Shown here piece after piece: positions 42,360 through 55,000 of a stretch of 64,000 nucleotides of DNA; the first letter of the stretch is position 1, and every line of letters starts with the position of its first letter. Made by a program: the position numbers and the translations under genes. The stretch lies in the NCBI GenBank assembly GCA_000499405.2, contig HG738140.1:9513560-9577559 (forward strand), in the 5' to 3' direction. The notes beneath the pieces were generated by a model. It worked only from the letters and a program-made list of their open reading frames with translations, searched no databases and was not told the DNA's origin. This DNA is from Onchocerca volvulus (Eukaryota; Nematoda; Chromadorea; Rhabditida; Onchocercidae).

Positions 42360-43042
42360 ATAAACTGCAAATAATTAAACTGGATAAAAAGGAATTGTTA
42401 CCCACAATAAAACAAGACCAACTAAAAATGGTCTCAGGAGTTCCTGGAAACAATCTGAAATATTCATTGGAGACAAATTATTTTTTTAACCAACTAAATA
42501 AGGTGAGAATTTAATATCTGGATTCTATTTATTCGTATAAAAGTCAGAACTATAATAGCTGGAAAAAGATATACGAATGAAATTTACAACTATAATGCAA
42601 TATCAGTAAAGCCTATGCGTACTATTAATGCTATTAACATTCCAGACATAGATTGGTTTTATAAATTAGAATTAATAAGCATTCAAGAGCCATAATGTCT
42701 AGGACGACAAGAAAGTTCAAAAAACAGTTCAAACAAAATATTTCGAAGAAAAAGAAAGATACCAAGTTTGCGGTTTGAAAAAATTAAAGATTAAATTAAA
42801 CGATAATTATGGTCTTTGTTTCAGTCGATTAAAATCACTAATCAGACGATTGCAGATTGATTCTCAGACAGATCAGGCGATTTGCTTACTTGATACAACG
42901 AAATAATTCAAGAACTATCCAACATAATTGAAGAAGTGTCTCCCGGAATGAATCACATTGGTGTTATCATTATTTACCTCATCAAAAAGCATTAACATAA
43001 ATCCACGACAAAATTAAGAATCACAACAACGGATTACCTTCG
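42360..43042. other. AT-rich spacer in repeat block
   Basis: No gene or motif recognised; several stops in all frames. Confidence 0.35.
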
Positions 43043-43056
43043 TTTTTTTTTTTTTT

Positions 43057-43102
<46 letters not shown>
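43043..43102. repeat. Poly(T) tract of about 60
   Basis: Sixty bases of T with a single G at 43057, the longest homopolymer in the window. It reads as poly(A) on the minus strand and ends directly beside BEL/Pao-related sequence. Confidence 0.9.
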
Positions 43103-43103
<1 letters not shown>

Positions 43104-43114
43104 ATTCTTTTAAT

Positions 43115-43260
43115 GACTTGATATTCGTTCAGTTCGTTTATGACCTATCAGCTCACTTCAAAGAAATGAAAAGTTTAAATGATGTTTCATATCGTGGACC
43201 AATAATATCTTCCGATTTAATTGAAATATTGCTTCGTATTTTTTATTCCTTAATATGTAA
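43115..43260 (+). pseudogene. BEL/Pao reverse-transcriptase fragment
   Basis: The plus-strand frame reads VYDLSAHFKEMKSLNDVSYR and GPIISSDLIEILLRI, which follows the Pao reverse-transcriptase pattern RVVFDASA-KSLNDxLYxGPxLLPDLxxILLR. It covers only about 45 residues and then stops. Opposite in strand to the pol relic at 37925-38240, so at least two insertions or an inversion are involved. Confidence 0.7.
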
Positions 43261-43299
43261 ACTAATTAATACAAATTGCTAATAACTTTTAAGTAGTCC

Positions 43300-46073
43300 G
43301 GTAATTTGTGTAAATTTCAGTATGGATAGAAAAGTGAAGTTCCTTGAAATTTGAATTTACATTTGATGGTCATTCTTCAATTCAATAACTGATTTTATAT
43401 GGACAAAATTTGTTATCATATTATACATTAGTGCATTTCAATTTTTTAACATTCCGTCCACTTGGTGCAAACGAAATAAGGGGAATTTTTGTTTTTTTTT
43501 TTTTTTAATCTAGAAATTGGAGAACAAATTTCCAACACATGAACATATATATCAAGTATTTACAGTTTTATTATTCTATTATCACATTTTTTGTACTTGA
43601 GATTTCGTAAATTACTTAAATTTGTGATGCGAAAAATGATTATCATGCCTCAAAAATTTCACCCGATCTGTCGCTACATTGAAAATTCTTCAAGGAGAAT
43701 ACTAATGAAAAAACATCTCGCTAAGAACTTTAAACTGTCCTAGAATCGCCATCTATCAGTGATCTAGACCACTGGCAACTTAATTAGTGAATAATTATAA
43801 GAAATTGTTTGACAATCAGTATCTCAACAATTTCTGTGATTGCACTTATACTCTAGTAAGAAGTACTACGTGTCGTGAAAATAATTTTTGCGAATATGAC
43901 AATTCCTGTTAGAAAAAGGTAATTATTAAAAGGGAAACAATTACGAACAGCTATTCGAAAGTATCCAAGTGACTAATCACTGCATTTCTTTCCTTCGTTG
44001 CTCGTAGAACAGAATAATTCTGGTCCCTGTTGTTGATTGTTTTGTCGATTCGAATCGATTGCTAGAGTCGCTGTTAAATACTGTTGGTAGAAAACCCTTG
44101 TCGAAAACTGCTGTAGAAACACTAGCGCTCGTTTACTAATCGTGGTATAAAAACATGCTTCTGCTCCAAATCCGATCCTTGTAAATCTTTTCGGAATCCC
44201 GCCTTCTTTCCTGATCTCCAGTTTGGCGTCTCACGATCTCACTTTGTTTACATCTTAGTTGGAGCGTTCGGCGGGAAACATGTTAACTCTAATATTATAG
44301 GCCTGTCGGTACATTTGAAATTAGCGTACATTTGAAATTCATGACCTTTAACACTCCTTGTTTATATCTATTTTCGGATTTTTCCGACAGTACGTTACAA
44401 TATAAACAAGCATTAAAATGACCCAAGAAGCGATAAGAACAGAAAAAGTGTTTAAAAAATTTGCTTCGCTATTTATAATTATTGCATGATACTGGATAAG
44501 TACAACACATACTTTAATTTTTACATTTAGAGCAAGCATCACAGTACTGAATGCAGTTCGATTTGCTAATTTATGTATGAAATTATGTTATTATTTTATC
44601 AGCCAGCATGATTTAATTAAATTTCCCTTGTTAATCTAATATAAGCATAGCAATTCCTACAATAGTTTGGTATTATAGAACTTCACGACGCTTTTTACTC
44701 AAACTGTTTAATTGATCACTCGAACTATCGATAGCGAACTATTTGTGTAAAATACGACATAATTCGCTTATCAATTTTTTATTTTCTTTCGAATCTTTTT
44801 TGCCAAATGTTTCCAGATTCGAGTAGATCTGCGGCTTTGATTCAAGGCTTAGATTTTCATGAATTGTAGAGTTGGGGAACATGGAGTTACAGAATATTTT
44901 TCGTATTCCTTAAGATTATTCGTAATTAGGTCTCTTATCTATAAGAATAAAAACATAATCATTTCAAGATTATGTTTTTGCGAATCTCAAAAAGTGAATC
45001 AGTAACTACATGATCGCTAACAAGAATGAAATTTTTTGATTTCTTGTCATTGGTAATGCTTCAAAATAATCGGTCATAATGCATTTCACAACAACTTTTA
45101 TGCATTTATTTATACTTTCTATCACTGCGAAATGACATGTATTGACCTCAGTTAACATTAACATCGTCCAAAGCAAATATGTAACCATAAATTCGTTCGC
45201 TCTTAATTGCGTATTAACTCATTCTTCATCTTGCTCTAAATTTTGTTGTATTGCAATGGATGCTAGTTAATAGTATATGGAGTAATAATATTGTGAAATG
45301 AACTATAACTCCATTTACAACCTTCTTGTATGTACAAGGCATTTTATTTGAATTATATCGATCACTAGTAAAATAGTATGCGATTTGCAGATTTTCAGTC
45401 TCTTTTAGCGTTGATACGGTTGGATAAGAGGTCTCACATTAACAGATAACTTCGAAGGTATAATTTCATCACTCTTGCGGAAAACATAAAAGGTCAGCAT
45501 TCTTGAACATCCAAAAACATAAATTGCTGAATTTTTCGCAATTATTAAAGAAAAAAAAAAAAAAAATCCAGCCGAAGTCATGAATCTTGAATTTAAAAAG
45601 CTGCAAACCAAGCACACAATCAAATTTCAGGAAGAACATTGTAACTTAAGCTTGAAATAACTTCCAATAACATATCATTTATAAGTAATTTATTCCTTCT
45701 AAAACAAAGAATCACAGGATATACAAAAACAAAAACAAAAAAAAAAAAAAACAAAAAACAAAACAAAAAAAAAAACAAAAAAAAACAAAAAACAGCGAGA
45801 TAGATAATTTAGATTTCCAGTGATTCTATAACTATTCTAGATTTCGATAATTCCTTGGAAATTTTACCATCTTAATTTTCCCAACTTGAAAGAGCAATAC
45901 CCAAATGGTTTTAAACTGCTGAGTATTTTGGTAACTACTGCAGGATGTCCTGGCAAAGTGTCCCCAATCAATATATTCTACAGAAAATTACCATTGTAAA
46001 AAAGGCTTTCGAGTGACATGATATGCTCCAGCTTTTTAAATAAAGTTACATCAATAAGAACATGTTTAAAATA
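43300..46073. other. Intergenic downstream of NUP205
   Basis: AT-rich, no gene recognised. 43900-44290 is less AT-rich and holds a TATA-like GTGGTATAAAAACATG at about 44143, which could be an LTR promoter, but I found no matching second LTR or target duplication. 45724-45793 is an A-rich CAAAA-type tract. The missing 3' exons of NUP205, if any, would lie here; I could not see them. Confidence 0.35.
45724..45793. repeat. (CA4-9)n A-rich simple repeat
   Basis: About 70 bases made only of A with scattered single C. Confidence 0.85.
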
Positions 46074-49000
46074 TCAACTAATAATGTAACTGGAATTATT
46101 GAAGAGATGTCGTGGAGTGTTGAAAGAAGCTTTCAAAGGAGCTGAAGAAGATACTATCTTACCAGACAACTTTCTTAAAGCATTTAAACAACTTGATTTC
46201 TCAATAAACGGCTGAGCTGAGATATCTGAAAAGAAAAAAAGAATTCATATGCAAAAAGAGACGAAAAATCGTTTCTTATAATCTCGAAAGTTATACAACA
46301 AATCCTTCATTTCATAATGGAGAGAACTTAAGCTTTTAAAAACAAGCAAAAATGCTCTCTTAAACAAAAATCTGATTGAGTTCCAAGATTCTGATGCTGC
46401 AAAAAAAAAAAAAAAAAGACTGAAGAAAAGTCTTTCATTTCAATTATTATAAGACTTTTTCAAAAGCTCAGAAATGTGAATGACTCATACCAAAGTGGTG
46501 GATATGCGCAATAAGCATGCCACATTTCTCAAGAAATGAATATTGTCTATTAGTTCGCATCAAATGATTCAACACATCAGCGCTGCATGATAACAACCCA
46601 AGAATCTGTAAAAACAGAAGATGATCAAGTATAACATATCACAGCATTTCAGAGTTTAGCTTAGTTTGCAATTTGTACAATTCACTCTTTCAATTCAATT
46701 AAAGTATTTCAATTACTTACTTTTTTCAAGGAGTTCGGTTATTTCTTAACTTTTTTTTCCATATTTAAACAAATTTCAAATGATATTAAGTAAGTACAAA
46801 TTTCAAATGATATTAAATGTTTACCTGAATTGAGATCCTTTTCCAATGAGAATTCGAACACAACGCGATACAAAGATACACTACGTTTGTAATATAATTC
46901 ATGTACATTGAAGGGACGCTGCGAATCCTACAATTCCACATCAACACTCATTTACTGAGTCTCAGTGAAATAATTCAAATTTACGTAAATTATGAATTTC
47001 ATAAATAGGCACATTTGAAAATATAATATAATTAAAGTTTTAGATAATACATTTATATAACTAACAATCATAAACAAAAAACTTACTTTAAGTCAAAATT
47101 AGGTGCAAGAAATACATCTTTCGGTGGATTTGACCACAGAGGAATGTTTGCTAATACTTGCAAAGCGTTAACATCATACAGGCCATTCCAACCACAACTG
47201 GTAAGTCCGAGTTGAATGAACAAAATCTACAAATCTCTTATTGGATTAGTATAACCGAATGGCAATTTAACAAATTTTAGAAGTTTCTTCATAAAAACAA
47301 AGTAATACATAAATCAACATAAATCACTTCCTAAAAACCACATTATATCTTTTTTTAAACTGTTCAACCGTTAATCTTTCCACTCATTACTGAACAAAAT
47401 CGTAAAGCAAAAATTCTCATATTACCTAGTGTGTATAAAAAATTCTGGACCCCTGTTCGGTCTTGTAAAATAGAGAAAAAAAATTTGTTTTTTGATAGAA
47501 AATAAAAAATGTACTGAACTTGATCAATAATTTCGAAAAGTTTGCCAAACCTACCAATACAACATTACAATGTTCCAAACAACGGATATCACTAATCTCG
47601 GATCCACTTAAATTAACATTTGCTACTGACTCCAAAACATATCGTAACATGCCAGTACGAAGGAATTCAAATGCCAACGACTGAGATCCCACTGCATCTT
47701 CACGCAATATTTGTGTGAGACAAAATAATGCCACAAACTAAATGTGTGAATATTACATTACTTGACAATTACTTGATGCTTAAATCGCAGTAAAACTAAA
47801 ATACCTAATAGAAAATTTATTTCATTTATTATTATACTCAAACTATAGGCTACGATTGATAGATCACTTGCTCAGTACACCAGTAATGATTATCGTAATG
47901 GCAGTGATCGGTTTGGTAACTAGTGGATGTGTGATAGTTCAATTTTATTTGCCGCAGGCTCAGATCTCATTTATTTTATAATTACAACTGGTGTTGGAGA
48001 TACGAAGTTAGGCGGTAAAACTTACCGTTTGCAAATGACCTGAAATTTTTAAGAATTATTTAAACACCTCAAAAATTTTCGGAAATTCCAGCAAAACGTT
48101 TTGAATGTTTGTTATAGATTAGATTAGATATGGAGAGAAGAAAAAAGAAATCCAGTATTCCGCCCACCAGAAAAAGAATGAAATTCTATGCTTTCTAAGA
48201 GTGATCAAACGAACAGCAGTGTTTGAATATCAACAAGTGTTTCAGATCGATAGGTTGAAATGATGATGGTATCAACTTCTTATATCTAAGATTTCTAGAA
48301 AGAAATTAAATTCTTTCGTTATGGAATATTCTCTGAAAGAAAAAGGGAATTGAATGCCAGAAAACTGAAAATCAATCACAACTATCAAATTTTCAAAAAA
48401 CATTTTCTCGGTCTTTATATTTTTCGGCTACTTCATTGTTCGCTTCCTCGTATCATTCTTTATCAATTTCTTCATACGAAACTCATGCAAACTAAAGCAA
48501 TTTAATTGCATTAAGAATTTATCTTTGTCATTTTTCAATCTTAGGAATGATGAAGAGATCTTTAATATTAAACTATATCAATTGCAATAAATAAAAGTAA
48601 TCAAGATTATCCAAAACGATCTCATAATTACATTTATTAATTGCCGGATCGAATGTACATGCCGAAGAAAACAAAAGAGTCAGCCCGAATAAAACTATGA
48701 AACTGAAAGTTTTGATGGTGCAAACAATTAAATTTAATATCAGACTGCCCACTAAATCATTATGTTACTTTGGGAATTCTGTAATCTGAGGTAAGAAATT
48801 GAATCTTCGATTTCAGTCATCCCTCTTCGTTTAACTATGCTCTAGGAAAATGCTTCTTTATTTCTCTGAATAATATTAGAACTGCTCAAGGACAAACGTC
48901 CGCTATCAAGGTTTATGCAAAAAAAGAATGTATATGTTGGTGTGGACACACAAACAGAAAATGATAATAAAGAATATGTTCAATGAATTCGAATACAAAG

Positions 49001-52000
49001 TCCAGAAGCACTACTTACTGATAAAAACCTATTATTTTACGAGATGACGTAAATGATTTAATTGTTAAAGCTTATAGTATTCGACCAACAAGGTTTATTT
49101 CTTCTGGTATAATAAAGTTCCATTAGCTTAAACTATAACTGTAAAATCTAATACTAATGTTAAGAAGCCGAAGGAACCAACATTTTATAAAAGAAAAAAA
49201 AGAAACAATAAGAAAACGGAAAAATAAGAAAAATCACTTCTAATTTGATTGCCACTCAGAAAAATGATGAAAACATTATATCATTAACTTTCTTATATCT
49301 TAAAAGAATTAAGCTGATCTTGCAATTGCACCCATCTGAATGAAAAAGTAGATAACCGAAAGTGTTGGAATAGTTATGTAAGCAAAATAATTGACATATT
49401 ATTTGGGAAGGTAACATCAATAGAATTACCTAAGTTCATTATCAATAATTTAATGAGACAATTTTTTTTAAGCATAACAAATATTCACACAAATAACGCT
49501 AATCCTATATTTCAATGCAAAGAAAAGTTGGAAGATTCAATCAAAGATGCAAATAACTTACTCTGAGCCCTGATGGTGAGTCGCAAATATCCTTGGACAG
49601 CAGCGAAATTAGTTCATGTCCATATTTTATAAATACGTTTCGCAAAAGATCCTGTTGTGCAATCGCAAGGGCTGTTAAATCAAATCGAAAGTCATCACCA
49701 AAATGAGAAGCATCCTGATATTCTATACTTTTCGAAACAAATGTTTCAACTGAATAATTTAAGATAAGTGAAATGCAAACATATAAATCCAATTTCGTTT
49801 GCAGCGATCGTTTACCTGGAAAACTTTTTAAAGTTAAAAATTTTTTTGAAATCTGTAACATGTAGTTAAGTATAGCTAGAGTCAAAGAAAACAAGTAAAA
49901 ATCTCATGTATCGGAAAAGCACAAAAGAAATCAATAAATTTACCGGGTTGTATCAAAAATCGGATCAAAACATCAGCAACATCAGTAATGGCAATTCTAA
50001 ATGCAGCAACTTCTTTTTTCAAACTTTTTAGCAGTATACAGATCGAAGCCGTCAATCTAAAGAAAAATTTGTAAACTAACAAATTTAAAAAAATATGTGA
50101 CTAACTGTGAATTTCATTAAGCTTCTATATTTGAAATACGGATAATATCAAAACATGTATGCCAACCTCAGAAGACAATGTGAAACTGCTGAAGAAAGTT
50201 TCGCATCCATATATGTATCCGAAGCATAGTTTAGCAAAAGATATAATGCATCTGAGAGGTATTGATACTGAACGTCTGAAAATAATTCATACAGAATGGT
50301 ATAAACGGTCTAAAAAATTCTACCTGAATATCTTTCGCTTTATGAAATTAGAAGTGCTGATATAAAAACTCTAACTTCAACAAGACAACATGAATTATAA
50401 ATGAAAACATTTACCAAGAGCAAGAAATGGAACCGGAGAGAATATAGCCAGAACATTCACAAACGATAGCCAACCAGAAAGAAGTTGTCGCAGTGATGCT
50501 TCTGCATTTTTCATAAGGTTATAAGTTGTGCAGTACTGAAGCAACTGTTTCGTATCCTATAAATAAAGAAGCAATAGAAACGAAAATTTTCAAAACTAAA
50601 GAACAGTCTCTTTTTACAGGGATTATATATATTTATATTAAATCTTTTTGATTTGAAGGCAAACAACAGTGGATGTATAGCGTAAAATACCTGCGCGATT
50701 CCCAAACTGAATTTGGGTTGCATTTCATTAACAACCATACTAAATTCTCTGCAAAGCAGCCAGTTTAAATGCTCGATATCACACTGCTGAACATTTGCAG
50801 ACGTGGGACGTAAACACAACGACAAGATCTGGAAAATATACGACATATTTTCTAAGATAACATCGTATTTAATTTCATCCATTTGGTTTGTAAAATTCCC
50901 TGAAAATTACTCAACGCCATCACTCTAGACTCCAGGGTTTTCCTCGCCTTCTCTTCGTTTTTTTTGATAGGCGCTTTTTCTTTTTCTTTGTTCATTTTAA
51001 TAAGCAGATTTCTCAATTTCAATTTCACGACTAAATTCAAAAAAAAAAAAAAAAAAAAAAAAGAAAAACAAATATTATATCAAAAAAAATGGCTCACTCG
51101 TTGCAATTTTTTTGTATTAAGCAATTCCATTTCCGGAATCACCATTTCATTAAAATCAGCTTTTGTTCTTAATAATTTCCATAAAAAAGGCCATTCTAGA
51201 AGATAAAAACTTGGAATTATTTTTTAAAAATCTTTCAAACTTGGAGAGCAGATAAACTCCTCACTGAATTTCGAAAAACTTCAGAAAATCCGAAAAAAAG
51301 AATCTGCTTCTAAATATACTTGTAGCACAATCTGTAATCAGTATGTTAAATAAAAATTCAACGATTTAAGTTATGTCTGAGATTGAAATTTCTAAGAAAA
51401 AAAATCTCCCACATCTGACCTTCTTCATTCCTTTGTTCATTTGGACTGTAGTTGAGACTAACTTGTCCTAATACGGACTCAACTGTTGAACCTTGTTCTT
51501 CCATTATCTCATCTCTCTGCGACAGCATCAGATGAAAATAACGCTCTGGATGACTAGAACAAAAACTGATTCGAATCTTTGGGCTCATAACTACATAATA
51601 AGTATATGAATTGCAATTTTCACATTTTCACTAAATTGACGAAACTATTAATCCATGAACTCAGCTTAGCAGCTGCATATCAAGTATAATAAGAAGATCT
51701 ATCCTTAGTAATATTAAAATGATCAATCTTGATAAAATTTGTTTCATTAAACTTGATCTATCAATAGAGATCTAGGATTTGTTAAGTTTTCAGAATAATC
51801 AAACTTTATTGACTATTTGATTATTTAACTTGCAAGGAACTCAAAATAGCATCGTGCAAGTTTAAAAATCTTTACTTACCTAGCGTTAGAAACAAAAACA
51901 AACCTATAGTGTCGATTTTGTAAGAGAGAAGATAATTCAATAGCACTTAAATGTAGCATAAGCCCTTGAATAGTGATTTTTAAATTCTTTAATACCAAAT

Positions 52001-55000
52001 CTTCCTCTCTATCACTATGCGCTTTTATATCCAAAAGCAGTGGAGAAGATGCTAAGCGATAAATAAGATCGTGATTTGAGCGAAAAAACCTAAGGATAAC
52101 AGCTGAACAACCAGAGTTTATTGATATGAGCCGCAACTGCAAGAAAATGATTTAAATATAACCGTTTCGTAAACACCATATTCATTAGAAAATGCTAAAA
52201 TACGCGAAAATAAAAAAAACAAAATAAAAAAAAAAAAAAAAACGAAAACGTTTCATTCGAAATAATTGAAAATGAGAGAATTCTGAAACTGATCTAAAAT
52301 CTGAGTACATCGCTGAAAATTAAATATACAAAAAAAAAAAAAAAAAAAAAAAATTAAGCTGAAATTTTTAACAATCGAAAGGAACTTTTTTACTTTAATA
52401 TTTACCACAGTAAAATAAAACAATAGCTTACCATGAATCGAAGTGTTGGTTCAAAAAGTCCAGCAAATGGAAGGGCAAATGGAGCTTTAGAAGTTGTCAT
52501 TTCCATCAGTAAATCAATCAGGCTGTGCAAAAAAGTCATTGCGGTACCATTCACTCCTAAAATTCGTTATTTACATTTCAAGTTCGTTACTTACGTTAAT
52601 TTATCATATGTTAGTAAATAGATCAGTTAAACAGGTATTGAAAGAAAATGAAAAATGATATTCCTTAGAAATAATTCTCTAACTACTGAAAGTTTCATCT
52701 GATTTCACTGATGACGAAAAGAAGAGAGGAGAGAGAGATGAGGAAGCTGTCACTTTCCAGTGACAATATTCTGCAGACATATGATATCAGTGATCATGAT
52801 CATGTGCAAGAATTATTGTCTAATCTCGACTATATTCGTTTTCTTTTTTTTTTTTTTTTTCAAAAATATTCTGCTTAAACTGCTGAAATTCTGTTGAGAA
52901 GTTTTTTTTTTTTTTTTTTTTTTTTACACTTAATAATATGATACAAATTCATTCACTATTTTAATAATCTTCATTCAAATGTGATTGTAAATAGGACTTT
53001 ATGCTTTTAAAAAAAAGCGTTATTCTATATCTAAAACTTAATTTTTCCGAAACTTGAAATTTCTCATGCAAAAAATACATTATACATCAAAATTTTTATC
53101 GAACTTATGCCCTTAGTTCTCATGAAGATCTTACAAATAGTATTTATGAATATATCTATAAAACCATGACTTGCCTGGAGGCTCAATTACGGAATTTATC
53201 AAATCAGGCATTTTGAAACCACAGAAAAGGTAAACTAAATTGGTAGTGCTTGGATTATTCTCAATACTCGATGAACACATTTCAATGAATAAACGTGCTG
53301 TTTCACCACGTATTCTCGCTACTGATAAATCATCAATTCCTAGAAAGATTCATTAAAGAAAACTAATCCAACAATATAAAATTTTTTAATAGTTTTTAAC
53401 ACAGAAATTATAACAGCATCTTCATATTCGTGAATTATCGACCAGAAAAGTAGATTTCAAGGTATAAATCGTAAGAAATCAAACCATGATAAATAGGCGA
53501 ATCAAGAGCAGAAGCCTCAAATACCGTAATTTTAACAGAAGTCAATCGCGCAAAACTTTCAATTAATTCTGAAGCAAGTGGAGAAAGAGCTTGTACAAGA
53601 TGGTGTTGTATAGAAGGTTGACAACAACAAAGTTCTCGCAGGATTGATACTACGTGATACACATGCTTAGGAATGAGTTCGGACTGAAATTAACAAACTA
53701 GAAGCGGCAATTTATGGTATGAAATAATTTCAAATTAATATGAAATATAAAAATTTTTCTATTACTTGCTAAATATATTAGTATCTATAAATAACTGAAA
53801 TTCTCTGAATAAGTCTGTGACAATTCGAAAAGAAATGAAAAATCTATGAATTGAATGTCAACACATTAACGCTCACCCAAATCTATAATCTGCGCTACAT
53901 CTTTACATTAAAAGCCTGAAAATATTTATTAGCTTTGTAGACTGGAAAAGAGAATTGGTATAGAACACCTTCCAACTGCGATAAAAGTAATCCCCATTTC
54001 GCTGCCATAACATATCTATAGTGAATTCTAGTAAAAGATGGACAATACCTGTATCAAATATGAGGCGATAACTGTAATATATGTTGTTCTCCCACTACTT
54101 TCTACTGATGATAAGAAAAGTGAATCCAATGATGCAATTATTATACTGGAATTTGTGGAACGAACTGCGTCCATTAAGGGTGCATGTAACGACACACAAA
54201 CATTCAATAGACGCAATACTGATAATACAGCTGCTTCGCGGTCCACTGAACGAGGAGAAAAATTTTGCAAATGTTTTGCGCCATCACACAACACTGTACC
54301 CAGCTGGAAAGCTGTGATATGTATTTAATAATTTCAATAAAATAAAAAAAAAATATTACATCCATAACACGATCTAATATGTGAACGTTAATTGTGAAAA
54401 TGTAGCACATTTAAGTGTATCGTTCATTGTAATTCCAGGAAGTAAAGAACTAGAAATATGCATGACTTTCAGTACAACTAATTTACTAAAAGAATTGCTG
54501 TAAAGATCAAATTTACAATGATAATCATGGAAAATAAAAGCTTCTAACCGATCGAAATACAGGAGAATCGTTTAAAATTTGCGTAAGGATAACAATTTGC
54601 GGTTCTGCATTCGCAATTGATTCCGATGTAATTGCATAACGATAAAGGAAACTGCACAAAGCATCACATGCTGCAGAGCACAAATGCCACTGAAAATGAA
54701 AGTTAAGATAAATGAAAGCCTTAAGATATTTTAGACTATTAAAATAGAATTAAAATAAAATCTTCGACCACAGCTTAATGGAGCTATTGACAACTAATAA
54801 GAAAAATTCAATAAAAAACAGAAAAATAATATTATGGACACTTCATCCAAAGACAAAAAACAAACCATTTGTGCGACATTTTCATATGAACGATCAGCAA
54901 ATTGACAGACAATGGATTTGACTATAAACTGAAGATAATGGAGCAAATATCTTTTATCGATATTTTTTGTATGCAGAAACAAAGTTTTCAAGAGGTGCAA

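Noticed and set aside
43907..44281. Possible solo LTR with TG...CA ends and a TATA box
   Set aside because: No target-site duplication and no second copy seen in the window.
50159..50365. Plus-strand frame of 68 codons
   Set aside because: Antisense to the NUP205 exon at 50167-50275, whose splice phase fits both neighbours.
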